A stretch of 64,000 bases of DNA, from positions 1 to 64,000 of the forward strand of contig DULR01000091.1 in NCBI GenBank assembly GCA_012840245.1. The letters are read 5' to 3'. Below the pieces are notes generated by a model. The model made no database searches, was not told the origin of the DNA, and saw only the letters and a program-made list of their open reading frames with translations. Position 1 is the first letter of the stretch. The number at the start of each line of letters is the position of its first letter. Below, one piece after another: positions 16,980-25,828 of the stretch. A program made the translations under genes and the position numbers. This DNA comes from Clostridiaceae bacterium (GTDB lineage Bacteria > Bacillota > Clostridia > DSM-8532).

Positions 16980-17351
16980 ATGGATAAGATCAAGCTGTTT
17001 GAAGGTGAACTTAAACTGATGGAGCTCTTATGGGAGCATGAAGGCTCAAGCGCGAAGGAGCTCTCGCTTATGGCAGCAAAAAAAATAGGCTGGAACAAAA
17101 ACACTACATATACCGTTATAAAGAAGCTGATCAAAAAGGGAGCGATAAAGCGCTCAGAGCCCGGTTTCATCTGTCACAGCCTGATAAGCCGTGAAAAAGC
17201 GGGGCTTGAAGAAGCAAAGGAACTTATCGACTCTTTTTTTGACGGTTCACTGAAAGCATTTTTCTCATCATTCATGTCCGAAAGGAAGATATCAGCAGGA
17301 GAGGCTGAAGAACTGCGGAAGCTGATCGACGAATATGGGACTGAGGGGTGA
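16980..17351 (+). CDS. BlaI/MecI/CopY-family transcriptional repressor
   Basis: A 123-residue dimeric winged-helix repressor: 'LFEGELKLMELLWEHEGSSA' (first helices), 'AAKKIGWNKNTTYTVIKKLI' (recognition helix region with the family's 'W..NT.YT....L'), then a C-terminal dimerisation part. Two matching operator dyads lie within its promoter, implying autorepression. The next gene (10 bases on) encodes an M56 metallopeptidase, the usual partner that inactivates BlaI on an envelope signal. ATG 16980 has GAGG upstream. The target need not be a beta-lactamase; downstream genes suggest envelope stress or antimicrobial-peptide response. Confidence 0.9.
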   Translation: MDKIKLFEGELKLMELLWEHEGSSAKELSLMAAKKIGWNKNTTYTVIKKLIKKGAIKRSEPGFICHSLISREKAGLEEAKELIDSFFDGSLKAFFSSFMSERKISAGEAEELRKLIDEYGTEG

Positions 17352-17360
17352 GAAAAGAGA

Positions 17361-18323
17361 ATGGACAATGCATTCTACCTTATACTGAACATGAGTCTGT
17401 CATCTATAGTCGTGATCGCTGCCCTGATGCTCGTGAAGCTTATCAGGTCCTTGTCTAAACGAGTCGTCTATCCTCTGTGGGGACTGGCATTCATAAGGCT
17501 CATATTTCCTTTTGCATTGTCCACCCGCTGGAGCCTGTTCAATTTTACCGGAAACCTGGTAAAACGCCTTATTACAGCTGAGACCATCATCCGGACCGAG
17601 ATCCCGATTCCAGGGCTGGACAAATGGTCTGTAATGAATATGATAGGAGCGGCCCAAAGCTATTTTCCGTTTGAATATAGGACCGAATCCTATAAACGTT
17701 TTTTCACCATAAGCTCGTTAGTGTGGGCGGTCATTGCAGTTGCAGCGCTTTTGGCGGCGTGCGCTCTTTATATGCTGACCATGACCGAGCTCAGGAAAGC
17801 ACAACCTTTGAAAGATGATATTTTCCGTTCCGATATGCTTTTATCTCCAGTACTTGCGGGCGTATTCCGTTCCAGGATAATACTTCCCGAAGGTCTCGAC
17901 CCTGACAGCCCTGAAGGGAAAATGGTTATTGCCCATGAGAATGTACACCAAAAGAGGTTGGATAATCTGTGGCGGGTGCTTGCAATAAGCGTTGCCTGCA
18001 TCCACTGGTTCAATCCTTTCGTATGGCTTATGGTCAGAATGTTTTTTGCCGACATGGAGCTCTCCTGTGATGAAAAGGTCCTGGCTGAAGGCAAATATGG
18101 CATTGAGGAACGAAAGGCGTATGCAAGAACTCTTCTGAGCTTTTCAGAGGATAAAAGTTTTTTGATCTCCACCGCTTTTGGTCAATCGGGAGTAAAGGTA
18201 CGCATCATAAATATTCTTAATTACAGGCGGCTTACCGCGATAGGCGCTGTTTCATCCGCGATCTTCCTGTTTGTGCTTGTATTGCTCCTTATAACTAATC
18301 CCGGCGTCGGAGGTGGATTTTAG
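17361..18323 (+). CDS. M56-family (BlaR1-like) membrane metallopeptidase
   Basis: A 320-residue membrane zinc protease. It has helices near residues 5-25, 35-55 and 115-140, then the cytosolic protease domain with H192-E-N-V-H196 and the downstream 'FADMELSCDEKVL' Glu ligand, and a final helix near the C-terminus ('AIFLFVLVLLLIT'). It lacks the extracellular penicillin-binding sensor domain of true BlaR1, so the signal must come from elsewhere, perhaps from the membrane protein encoded next, whose start overlaps this stop. The expected role is cleavage of the BlaI repressor made from the preceding gene. Confidence 0.85.
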   Translation: MDNAFYLILNMSLSSIVVIAALMLVKLIRSLSKRVVYPLWGLAFIRLIFPFALSTRWSLFNFTGNLVKRLITAETIIRTEIPIPGLDKWSVMNMIGAAQSYFPFEYRTESYKRFFTISSLVWAVIAVAALLAACALYMLTMTELRKAQPLKDDIFRSDMLLSPVLAGVFRSRIILPEGLDPDSPEGKMVIAHENVHQKRLDNLWRVLAISVACIHWFNPFVWLMVRMFFADMELSCDEKVLAEGKYGIEERKAYARTLLSFSEDKSFLISTAFGQSGVKVRIINILNYRRLTAIGAVSSAIFLFVLVLLLITNPGVGGGF

Positions 18324-20029
18324 TGTTCAAAGAAGCTTACAGACGGTTTTGTATATTCTCCCTCCTGATACTGCTTGTAATATCGGCCTATCCTGTTGTG
18401 AACGGCCTGCGCATAGCATATATCAGTATCGTGAACGGAGCTTTGAAGCCCGAGCAATATGCAAAGTATGTGGTGCCCTATATGGCCATATGCCTGGCAT
18501 TGATACTTTTTACGGCCTTTCAGCCTTTATTGCTGAAATTGGGGCGTTTTGCCCTGCCGGCAGGTCTGCTGATCTCATATATTATATTTTTTCTGGCTGA
18601 ACTATATTTTGAGGGAATAAAAATACATACCACCGAAATGTCTCTGGTGGATACATCCACACTCTCCATTGAAGAACTGAAAGATATTCCGCCTGATGCT
18701 ACTGTCGACATCTGGCAGGCCAGTCTCTGTATAGTTTCCCCGTCTGCCCGGGAACGATCGGTCGTTTTTGCTTCAAGGGATCGATATTATTATGTAATGG
18801 CCAACGACAGCTACAAGATCCATTATTATTTCATTTCTTTCATACTCATAACCATGGTGTGCGGCCTTGTATACGGCATGGGACGAATGATCCTGTCAGG
18901 CAGCAAACTTAAGGCAAAGCCTCTCGCCATGCAGGGCATCTCGACATCACTGATCGTTTCCCTCTGTATTTTTGCCAATACCACAGCCTTTTTCCGTAAG
19001 GCCCAGCCTATTCAGACACCGGTAGCATCGATCCTGACATGCATGTTTTTCGTTGCTTTGGGTGCGGCTGTCGGGATATATGCAGGAAGCTTCCTTCTCT
19101 TAAAGAAAAAATGGTTTGGGCTCGGATTTCCCGTACTCCTTTCCATGTCAGCCGTTATCCTTATGTATATAGGTGAGGCAGCAATGATGGGCGGAAATCT
19201 GTATCGGTTCGGCACAGGCTGTTTTTTTGCCGGACTACCGGTGATTTCGCTGGCTCCTGTGGATATACTGGTCATTATCCTTTCAGGCATTGCAACATTC
19301 CTGATGCTCAGCAGGGCACGAAAGAAGGAAAACTGGCCCGGAAAGCGTATAACAGCTGTGTTTCTGATAATTTGCACCATGATCGCTGTTTCAGGGATAT
19401 TCCTTTCTTTTGATCCAGCCAGTGCAGAGAATGATATATACGGTTGTTATGAGTTCGATGAATGCATCTATATGAACCCTTTGAGTTCTTTTTTAGCACG
19501 GAAGGAAAGCATGCCATATGTTTATTATATAAACGAAGACTTTTTTATAACAGTAAACACGAAAACCGGGGATACCGAAAAGTTTGAGGCTCATTATGAA
19601 AAAACACACGTAACCGAAGATGAGTTCTCAAAATTATCGGAATTCAGAGACGACCCGTTCCTGTTCAGAATACCTGATCTTTCATACTATAAGGAGCGCT
19701 GGCTGCGGGCTGTATTTACCCATGATGACCTGCAGGGCTATGGTCTGTATCAGATGGATGATGAAATCTGGCTGGTCAGTCTTCGTGGCGGAAGATTGTG
19801 GAGCATTTACAGGCTGGTCAAGACCGATAAATATGACCCTGCAGACATAGAGCGGATAGCTGAAGCGCAGGATAACAAGCCGGAAGGTCTGAAGCGTATG
19901 ACTATAAGAGATGTATATGATTTATCCAGGCTGGGAGAAAAGCTCACACATGAAGATTTTGAGGGATTTGACGGCAATGAGATAGGTGCAGGGTTTTATA
20001 TAATGCGGTGTGTATATGGAGCCGGCTGA
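18323..20029 (+). CDS. Uncharacterised polytopic membrane protein, main frame of a frameshifted gene
   Basis: Starts at GTG 18323, overlapping the last base of the M56 stop, with GGAGGTGG upstream. The 568 visible residues begin with several membrane helices (about 10-30, 50-70, 75-95), a short outside segment (95-165), then five or six more helices to about residue 355. A soluble C-terminal domain follows ('FSKLSEFRDDPFLFRIPDLS'). The last residues, 'EIGAGFYIMRCVYGAG', break off within a motif I know as 'G.YIMRY.ID...' in related clostridial proteins. The rest of that domain continues in the next frame at 20010-20366. It is probably the signal-sensing or effector partner of the BlaI/M56 pair (inference). 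Confidence 0.65.
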   Translation: MFKEAYRRFCIFSLLILLVISAYPVVNGLRIAYISIVNGALKPEQYAKYVVPYMAICLALILFTAFQPLLLKLGRFALPAGLLISYIIFFLAELYFEGIKIHTTEMSLVDTSTLSIEELKDIPPDATVDIWQASLCIVSPSARERSVVFASRDRYYYVMANDSYKIHYYFISFILITMVCGLVYGMGRMILSGSKLKAKPLAMQGISTSLIVSLCIFANTTAFFRKAQPIQTPVASILTCMFFVALGAAVGIYAGSFLLLKKKWFGLGFPVLLSMSAVILMYIGEAAMMGGNLYRFGTGCFFAGLPVISLAPVDILVIILSGIATFLMLSRARKKENWPGKRITAVFLIICTMIAVSGIFLSFDPASAENDIYGCYEFDECIYMNPLSSFLARKESMPYVYYINEDFFITVNTKTGDTEKFEAHYEKTHVTEDEFSKLSEFRDDPFLFRIPDLSYYKERWLRAVFTHDDLQGYGLYQMDDEIWLVSLRGGRLWSIYRLVKTDKYDPADIERIAEAQDNKPEGLKRMTIRDVYDLSRLGEKLTHEDFEGFDGNEIGAGFYIMRCVYGAG

Positions 20030-20366
20030 CAACCCGATGTGCGGCTGGTTTCCGATCCTCCATCATACGCATAGATTTACCTTTGACGATGAGTCGTTTT
20101 ACCCTTCTGCTTCCTTTATGTATATTGTTCACAGTGATTTCTACACAACATATTTCGATATTGACGAACTTATAAATATCCTCGGATTCCGGGGCAGAGA
20201 ACATATTGCTGAAAAGCTTCGCCAAATCAGGATCAAAGGTGGTCTTCCGGTTATTTCGGGCAAGACTTATATTATGGAAAGTGGATTGGCAGAGGCCGGC
20301 ATTTCTGTAGAGATCGGCTGGCAATTTAGCTCCCATACACCGGTGACTTTTACTTCCGGAAATTGA
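20010..20366 (+). CDS. Out-of-frame C-terminal piece of the preceding membrane protein
   Basis: This frame reads 'VYMEPADNPMCGW' and later 'FMYIVHSDFYTTYFDIDELI', which fits the expected continuation ('PMYI.L......ID...DEFI' type) of the domain cut off at 20029. The switch is one frame forward within the short repeat TGTGTATAT near 20008-20016; a lost GT or gained single base would explain it. It has no ribosome-binding site of its own, which argues against a separate gene. It is either a true frameshift mutation or a sequencing slip. Confidence 0.5.
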   Translation: MYMEPADNPMCGWFPILHHTHRFTFDDESFYPSASFMYIVHSDFYTTYFDIDELINILGFRGREHIAEKLRQIRIKGGLPVISGKTYIMESGLAEAGISVEIGWQFSSHTPVTFTSGN

Positions 20367-20438
20367 ATATTGTAAATATCCTGAACTGAGCAGAACTATG
20401 TTATAATATTGTCAAACTTTTTGTTTTGGAAGGTACTT

Positions 20439-21110
20439 ATGATGCCAAGGATTTTGCTGGTTGAAGATGATTTGAATATAGTTGCAAATCTTACCGAATT
20501 TTTGCGTAGCGAAGGCTTTGAAACAGACTCCGCAAACGGTCAGAGCCTTGCCGTTGCCAAAATGGAGGAAAATAAATACGATATGCTTCTGGTCGATATT
20601 TCTCTGAAGGAAGGCAATGGCTTTGCCGTATGCGCGGCCGCTAAGGCAAGAGGGATACCTGTAATCTTCCTGTCTGCATCAGACGATGAATACAGCGTTG
20701 TCACCGGTCTTGACATGGGGGCTGATGATTATGTCAGCAAGCCTTTCAGACCAAGAGAACTTTTATCGCGCATAAGGAATGTTTTGAGACGCAGCGGCAG
20801 GAACCAGACAACCATTGAAGTCGACAATATAAAGGTGGATACGGTCAAGGGTGTAGTGACAAAGAACGGTTCGGAGATTTTTTTGTCGGCCCTTGAATAC
20901 AAATTGCTTCTCGTATTTCTGAACAACAGAGGAGTTATATTGTCCCGCAGCAGGCTTCTTGAGGAAATCTACGATATAGCAGGGGAATTCGTTAACGACA
21001 ATACTTTGACAGTGTATATAAAACGACTGCGTGACAAAATCGAGGATGATCCTCAGAATCCAGCCTTTATCAAGACAGTCCGCGGCCTGGGCTATAAGGT
21101 CGGTGATTAA
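20439..21110 (+). CDS. OmpR-family response regulator (BceR-like)
   Basis: A receiver domain with acidic pair E9-D10, phospho-acceptor D53 ('LLVDISLKEGNG') and 'VSKPFRPREL' Lys, then an OmpR-type winged helix ending 'TVRGLGYKVGD'. ATG 20439 is chosen because GGAAGG stands just before it; the frame is open further upstream but without support. The histidine-kinase gene starts directly after the stop. With the ABC transporter at 22305-25755 it resembles the BceRS-BceAB arrangement that senses and detoxifies cell-wall-active peptides in Firmicutes. Confidence 0.9.
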   Translation: MMPRILLVEDDLNIVANLTEFLRSEGFETDSANGQSLAVAKMEENKYDMLLVDISLKEGNGFAVCAAAKARGIPVIFLSASDDEYSVVTGLDMGADDYVSKPFRPRELLSRIRNVLRRSGRNQTTIEVDNIKVDTVKGVVTKNGSEIFLSALEYKLLLVFLNNRGVILSRSRLLEEIYDIAGEFVNDNTLTVYIKRLRDKIEDDPQNPAFIKTVRGLGYKVGD

Positions 21111-22133
21111 GTGAGCTTTTTCAGAAATCCTGAAATCAAAAAGAGCATTATCATATATTTAATTGCGGCGATTGTCCTGACCGGTGCAGGATTTTTTTTC
21201 GGAACAGGCACCGGGATTTTTGTGCTGATAATATCGGTTTTGTACACGACCGCGCATTTCATCGTGACATATTCAAGATACCGTAAGATAGCCGGACTGG
21301 CGGGAGAGATCGACAAGATCCTTCACGGAAAGGAAAAAACAGATCTCCAGGAGTATTCGGAGGGAGAGCTGTCCATCCTGCGAAGCGAGATCCTCAAGCT
21401 GACTGTCAGGTTCAGGGAGCAATCCCTGGCATTGAAGCAAGACAAGGTTTATCTTGCAGATTCATTGGCTGATATTTCACATCAGATAAGAACACCGTTG
21501 ACCTCCATCAATATATTGCTGTCCCTTCTGTCGAACCCTGACTTGTCTGACCAGCGCAGGATGGAGCTGATAAAAGAGACCGATATGCTTCTTTCAAGGA
21601 TAGACTGGCTTATTACAGCTCTCCTGAAGATATCCAAACTTGATACCGGGACTGTTAAGCTCAAGAGCGAGACTGTCTATGTTGCCGAATTGATCAAAAA
21701 GGCTGTCGATCCCATTGCCATACCTATTGAACTTCGCGGACAGGAGCTGGATATCCGTATCCAGGAGGGTGCAAAATATAAGGGCGATTTGTCCTGGTCA
21801 GTGGAAGCAATTGAGAATATACTGAAAAACTGTATGGAGCATACGCAAAATGGCGGGAAGATAAGCATACAGGCACAGGAAAATTCGATCTTTACCGAAA
21901 TAATGATATGTGACAATGGCCCCGGCATAGATCCTCAGGATCTGCCTCACTTGTTCGAAAGATTCTATAAAGGCAAAAATTCAGGCAGCAGCAGTTTTGG
22001 AATAGGGCTAGCTCTTGCCCGTATGATAATAACAAACCAGAACGGTACCATAAAGGCCGAGAACCGCAAGGAAGGCGGTGCCAGATTCATAATAAGGTTC
22101 TATCACGAGTATGCCGACAGTCTCCACAGTTAA
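21111..22133 (+). CDS. Sensor histidine kinase (HisKA type)
   Basis: A 340-residue kinase starting at GTG immediately after the regulator's stop. Two membrane helices at about 10-28 and 30-48 have almost no loop between them, so it senses within the membrane or through a partner, as BceS kinases do. The phospho-acceptor His is H124 ('DISHQIRTPLTSI'). N box 'ENILKNCMEHTQ', G1 'ICDNGPGID' and G2 'SFGIGLALARMI' are all present. The predicted partners are the adjacent regulator and the ABC transporter downstream. Confidence 0.9.
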   Translation: MSFFRNPEIKKSIIIYLIAAIVLTGAGFFFGTGTGIFVLIISVLYTTAHFIVTYSRYRKIAGLAGEIDKILHGKEKTDLQEYSEGELSILRSEILKLTVRFREQSLALKQDKVYLADSLADISHQIRTPLTSINILLSLLSNPDLSDQRRMELIKETDMLLSRIDWLITALLKISKLDTGTVKLKSETVYVAELIKKAVDPIAIPIELRGQELDIRIQEGAKYKGDLSWSVEAIENILKNCMEHTQNGGKISIQAQENSIFTEIMICDNGPGIDPQDLPHLFERFYKGKNSGSSSFGIGLALARMIITNQNGTIKAENRKEGGARFIIRFYHEYADSLHS

Positions 22134-22149
22134 ATGGGGACTGTTTTTT
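22117..22149 (+). terminator. Intrinsic terminator after the histidine kinase
   Basis: ACAGTCTCC (22117-22125) pairs with GGGGACTGT (22136-22144, one G-T pair), followed by TTTTTT. It overlaps the end of the kinase gene and separates it from the ABC-transporter genes, which would then need their own promoter in 22150-22304. Confidence 0.65.
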
Positions 22150-22189
22150 CTTTAAAAACACGTAATGTGTCATTCTGTTTTTCCCTTAT

Positions 22190-22217
22190 GTCATTCTGAG
22201 CGAAGCGAAGAATCTGA
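22190..22217. repeat. Dispersed GTCATTCTGAGCGAAG-type intergenic repeat
   Basis: The segment starting GTCATTCTGAGCGAAG and ending GAATCTGA belongs to a repeat family that occurs between genes in many bacteria. A diverged copy lies at 50864-50901 in this window, and the sister form GTCATCCTGAG at 50906. A partial copy, GTCATTCTG, precedes it near 22169. Confidence 0.6.
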
Positions 22218-22304
22218 AAAGTGACGTTTTTGTTATTTTTCAGTCACCTGCATGTCACTTAATTTGGGTAGAATTAGGGTGAGTTATTTATACGGAGGTA
22301 TACC

Positions 22305-23057
22305 ATGGAAATATTAAGAGTTGAGAACCTTACAAAGATATACGGAAAAGACGAGAATATGGTAAAAGCGCTCGACGATGTGTCTTTTTCAGTACAAAAG
22401 GGTGAATTCATAGCGGTGATCGGTCCTTCTGGATCGGGCAAGTCCACCCTTCTCCATATAATAGGCGGTGTCGATAAGCCGACAAGCGGAAAAGTATACA
22501 TGAACGGCCAGGACGTTTACGCCCAGAATGACGAGAATCTGGCCATATTCCGGCGCAGACAGGTCGGTTTGATATATCAGTTTTATAACCTCATTCCCGT
22601 GCTGACAGTAACAGAAAACATCACCCTCCCGGTCCTTCTTGATGGCAGGAAGGTGAACAATGAAAGGCTGGAAGAGCTTTTAAGGATACTTGATCTGAAG
22701 GATCGTGAAAATCACCTGCCCAACCAGCTTTCAGGAGGCCAGCAGCAGAGGGTGTCGATCGGACGTGCCCTTATGAATGCGCCTGCGGTAGTCCTTGCCG
22801 ATGAACCTACCGGTAATCTGGATTCAAAAAACAGTCAGGAAATAGTGGAGCTTCTGAAGCTGTCAAACAAAAAATACGGCCAGACCATAATCATAATCAC
22901 CCATGATGAAAACATCGCTCTTCAGGCAGACAGGATCCTGTCCATAGAAGACGGCAGGATAATCCGTGATGAGACCATAAGAAAGACGTCAGCACTCAGA
23001 GAGGTGTCGGCTGCAGGTGAGCAGCAGGCAGCCGATGGATTGGCTGAAGGGCGGTGA
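22305..23057 (+). CDS. ABC transporter ATP-binding protein (BceA/MacB type)
   Basis: A 250-residue ATPase: Walker A 'GPSGSGKST' (about 39-47), Q-loop '[11 protein letters not shown]', signature '[15 protein letters not shown]', Walker B '[12 protein letters not shown]', switch His 'IIITHDENI'. It energises the FtsX-type permease encoded two bases downstream. This subfamily (LolD/MacB/BceA) performs mechanotransmission rather than classical import, and in Firmicutes commonly removes antimicrobial peptides from their lipid targets. ATG 22305 has GGAGGT upstream. The C-terminal ~20 residues are an Ala/Glu/Gln-rich extension. Confidence 0.93.
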   Translation: MEILRVENLTKIYGKDENMVKALDDVSFSVQKGEFIAVIGPSGSGKSTLLHIIGGVDKPTSGKVYMNGQDVYAQNDENLAIFRRRQVGLIYQFYNLIPVLTVTENITLPVLLDGRKVNNERLEELLRILDLKDRENHLPNQLSGGQQQRVSIGRALMNAPAVVLADEPTGNLDSKNSQEIVELLKLSNKKYGQTIIIITHDENIALQADRILSIEDGRIIRDETIRKTSALREVSAAGEQQAADGLAEGR

Positions 23058-23058
23058 A

Positions 23059-25755
23059 ATGATGAACATAATCAATAAGGTCACATTGAAGTTCCTGTGG
23101 AAAAATAAGGTACGGACCCTGGTTACGATTATAGGCATAATACTGTCTGCCGCTATGGTCACAGCGGTGACGACCAGTATATCAAGCCTTAAAAATTACG
23201 TGCTGGAGATGTTTATCGAAATTGACGGGGACTGGCATGGATCTGCTTTTGGAATTTCATCGGAAAAACTGGATGAACTTAAAAGCAATACAGAGATAAA
23301 GAGTATGACGACCATTCAGAATATAGGATATGCTTTGCTGGAGGACTCTGTAAATTCGTACAAGCCATATCTGTTTATTGCAGGTATGGACAGCTCTTTT
23401 GCAGAAACGATGCCGGTACGGCTCACAGCCGGCAGGCTTCCCATGAACGGGTCTGAGATCATACTGCCAAATCACCTGGACACAAACGGAGGCATAGTAC
23501 ATTCTATCGGAGATGTTCTCAGGCTGGATATTGGCGTCAGGACAGCAGAGGGTTTTGATTTTGAATTAAAACAGTCTGATTCTCTTGTGACATCTGAAGA
23601 TGAAATTGCTGAAAGCCTGACAATTAAAGAGCATAGGGAATTTACCGTTGTCGGATTTTATGAAAGGCCCAGCTTTGAGCCCTATTCCGCACCCGGCTTT
23701 ACAGCCCTTACTCTGGATAACGGGGAGAGAACTTACAGCTATGATGTGTATTTGAAGGTTAAAGACCTGAAAAGCATATTTAATTTTATGGATGATACTT
23801 TCCGCGATTACAGGCGTATGACCAACAATGATTACCTGCGCATTCAGGGTGTATCGGATATGGGCAGTTATCTTGCCGTATTTTATAGTCTTGGAGCTAT
23901 TCTCATCGGGATAATAATGTTTGGTTCCATATCGCTGATTTATAACGCCTTTTCAATATCTGTCAGTGAGCGGACGAAACAGTTCGGCCTGCTGTCATCA
24001 ATAGGGGCTACCAGAAAGCAGATGACGAAAGGTGTACTGTTTGAAGCCTTTTCATTGAGCATAATCGGAATTCCGCTTGGTATTCTTGCAGGCATGGCGG
24101 GCATAGGCATAACCTTCATATTTACTGAGGATCTGTTCAAATCCTTTATTGGAGGCGGATACGATACGGTACTGCATCTGTCGGTCACGTGGCAGGCCAT
24201 TGTCATTGCTGCTGTTATAGGAATCATAACCGTTCTTATCTCGGCATACATTCCTGCCAAAAGAGCTGAAAAAGTGTCAGCCATAGATGCCATCAGGCAA
24301 TCGAAGGATGTCAGGATAGACACCAGAAAAGTCAGGACCTCAAAGCTTATTTACAAGCTGTTCGGATTTGAAGGGATGCTTGCGAGGAAAAACTTCAAGC
24401 GGAACAAAAAGAAATACCGTGCTACAGTTATTTCCCTGTTTTTGAGCATAGTCCTGTTTATTTCAGCCTCCAGCTTTTCAGCCTACCTTAAGAAGAGTGC
24501 AGGTAGTGTAATGGAACCGCCCGGATATGACATCTTTTATTCTTATACGTCTGATCCGAATTACAGGTACACTTTTGATGAAGTTTTTAATACCCTGAAA
24601 AATCTGAGCGGTGTTAAAGAAGGCGGATATGCAGTAGTCAATAATTCTGAGTATGCTGAGATATCTGCAGATAACTTAAGTCAGGAATATATAAAATATG
24701 CGGCCAAGGCATACAATCAGGAGCTGAAGGAAGGACAATACACCCAGGTCAGTGCCCAGTTGTTTTTTATTGATGATGCATCCTTTGAGAAGTATTTGAG
24801 GGATAATTCTATAAAGGCTGACATTCATACCGACACGGCTGATCCTTTGCCGGTGGTTTACGATTACAGCAAAATATTTGACTATAATGAAGGGCGGTAT
24901 TACACAATCGATCTTCTGAGAAAAAACCTTGACAGAGTCGATTTAAGAATACTTGCTAAGAAGGAAGGTCTGTATTATTCAGGTGAAACCCAGGTGGTCG
25001 ATGGCCGGACATATTACATTTATGTGGATAAAGACGGAAATAAAAAGCAGTTTACTGCTCAGGAGGCGGTCGTTGATTACCCGGTCAAAGGCGGAACAAT
25101 AACTGATAAAAAACCGTTTATGATCAGTGCCAATCAGGGGCTCCAGATCACATTTATATACCCGTTCAATGCAATAAACAAGGTATTGGGTGAGGATTTC
25201 AAAGTAAATAATACGGCCATGTATTTCAGAGCTAATGATCACAAGGCTGTTTATGAAAAAATGGTCAAGACCTTGAGCAGTATGGGGTTAAGCTCCAACA
25301 GCCTGATCGATTACGCTGCGTTTTCTGAGTCAGACAGGGCAGTTATAACCGTATTGGATGTTTTCTCATACGGATTCATAACTCTGATATCCCTGATAGC
25401 TGCAGCTAACGTATTCAATACCATTTCCACGAATATAGGGCTTCGCCGCCGAGAGTTTGCCATGCTTAAGTCAATTGGAATGACACAGAAAATGTTCAAC
25501 AAAATGATGAACTATGAATGCCTGCTGTATGGCATAAAAGGATTGTTGTACGGCATCCCTGTATCTTTTGGGGTCACCTGGCTGATTTACAGAAGCATAC
25601 TTAACGGTCTTGAAACAGAGTTTTTTATCCCCTGGTACAGCATTGTCATAGCCGTGGGAAGTGTTTTTGCGGTCGTTTTCGCGACCATGCTCTACTCAAT
25701 GGATAAAATCAAAAAGGACAATCCAATAGATGCACTGAAGGCTGAAACCCTGTGA
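23059..25755 (+). CDS. FtsX-family ABC transporter permease
   Basis: An 898-residue membrane protein with a duplicated layout. Helix 1 (about 19-40), extracellular domain (41-280), three helices ending with a canonical FtsX segment ('YNAFSISVSERTKQFGLLSS', about 280-420), helix (~465-485), second extracellular domain (~490-760), three final helices ('RRREFAMLKSIGMTQKMFNK'). ATG 23059 is preferred over an upstream in-frame ATG inside the ATPase gene. It works with the ATPase just upstream. Two large outside domains make it closer to the YtrF/MacB pattern than to ten-helix BceB, so peptide detoxification is likely but not certain. Confidence 0.88.
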   Translation: MMNIINKVTLKFLWKNKVRTLVTIIGIILSAAMVTAVTTSISSLKNYVLEMFIEIDGDWHGSAFGISSEKLDELKSNTEIKSMTTIQNIGYALLEDSVNSYKPYLFIAGMDSSFAETMPVRLTAGRLPMNGSEIILPNHLDTNGGIVHSIGDVLRLDIGVRTAEGFDFELKQSDSLVTSEDEIAESLTIKEHREFTVVGFYERPSFEPYSAPGFTALTLDNGERTYSYDVYLKVKDLKSIFNFMDDTFRDYRRMTNNDYLRIQGVSDMGSYLAVFYSLGAILIGIIMFGSISLIYNAFSISVSERTKQFGLLSSIGATRKQMTKGVLFEAFSLSIIGIPLGILAGMAGIGITFIFTEDLFKSFIGGGYDTVLHLSVTWQAIVIAAVIGIITVLISAYIPAKRAEKVSAIDAIRQSKDVRIDTRKVRTSKLIYKLFGFEGMLARKNFKRNKKKYRATVISLFLSIVLFISASSFSAYLKKSAGSVMEPPGYDIFYSYTSDPNYRYTFDEVFNTLKNLSGVKEGGYAVVNNSEYAEISADNLSQEYIKYAAKAYNQELKEGQYTQVSAQLFFIDDASFEKYLRDNSIKADIHTDTADPLPVVYDYSKIFDYNEGRYYTIDLLRKNLDRVDLRILAKKEGLYYSGETQVVDGRTYYIYVDKDGNKKQFTAQEAVVDYPVKGGTITDKKPFMISANQGLQITFIYPFNAINKVLGEDFKVNNTAMYFRANDHKAVYEKMVKTLSSMGLSSNSLIDYAAFSESDRAVITVLDVFSYGFITLISLIAAANVFNTISTNIGLRRREFAMLKSIGMTQKMFNKMMNYECLLYGIKGLLYGIPVSFGVTWLIYRSILNGLETEFFIPWYSIVIAVGSVFAVVFATMLYSMDKIKKDNPIDALKAETL

Positions 25756-25785
25756 TCAAATAGGGCATATAGGTTCACAAAGAAA

Positions 25786-25818
25786 AAGCGGAACGAAAGA
25801 TCCTCTCTCGTTCCGCTT
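25786..25818. terminator. Bidirectional terminator
   Basis: AAGCGGAACGA (25786-25796) pairs perfectly with TCGTTCCGCTT (25808-25818). It lies between the convergent permease gene (stop 25755) and aldo/keto reductase gene (stop 25829), flanked by A-rich sequence on the left and TTAAT on the right, so it can serve both strands. Confidence 0.75.
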
Positions 25819-25828
25819 AATAATACCA

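Noticed and set aside
17361-18323. Beta-lactam resistance function of the BlaI/BlaR1-like pair
   Set aside because: The M56 protein has no penicillin-binding sensor domain and no beta-lactamase or PBP gene follows, so resistance to beta-lactams is not supported.
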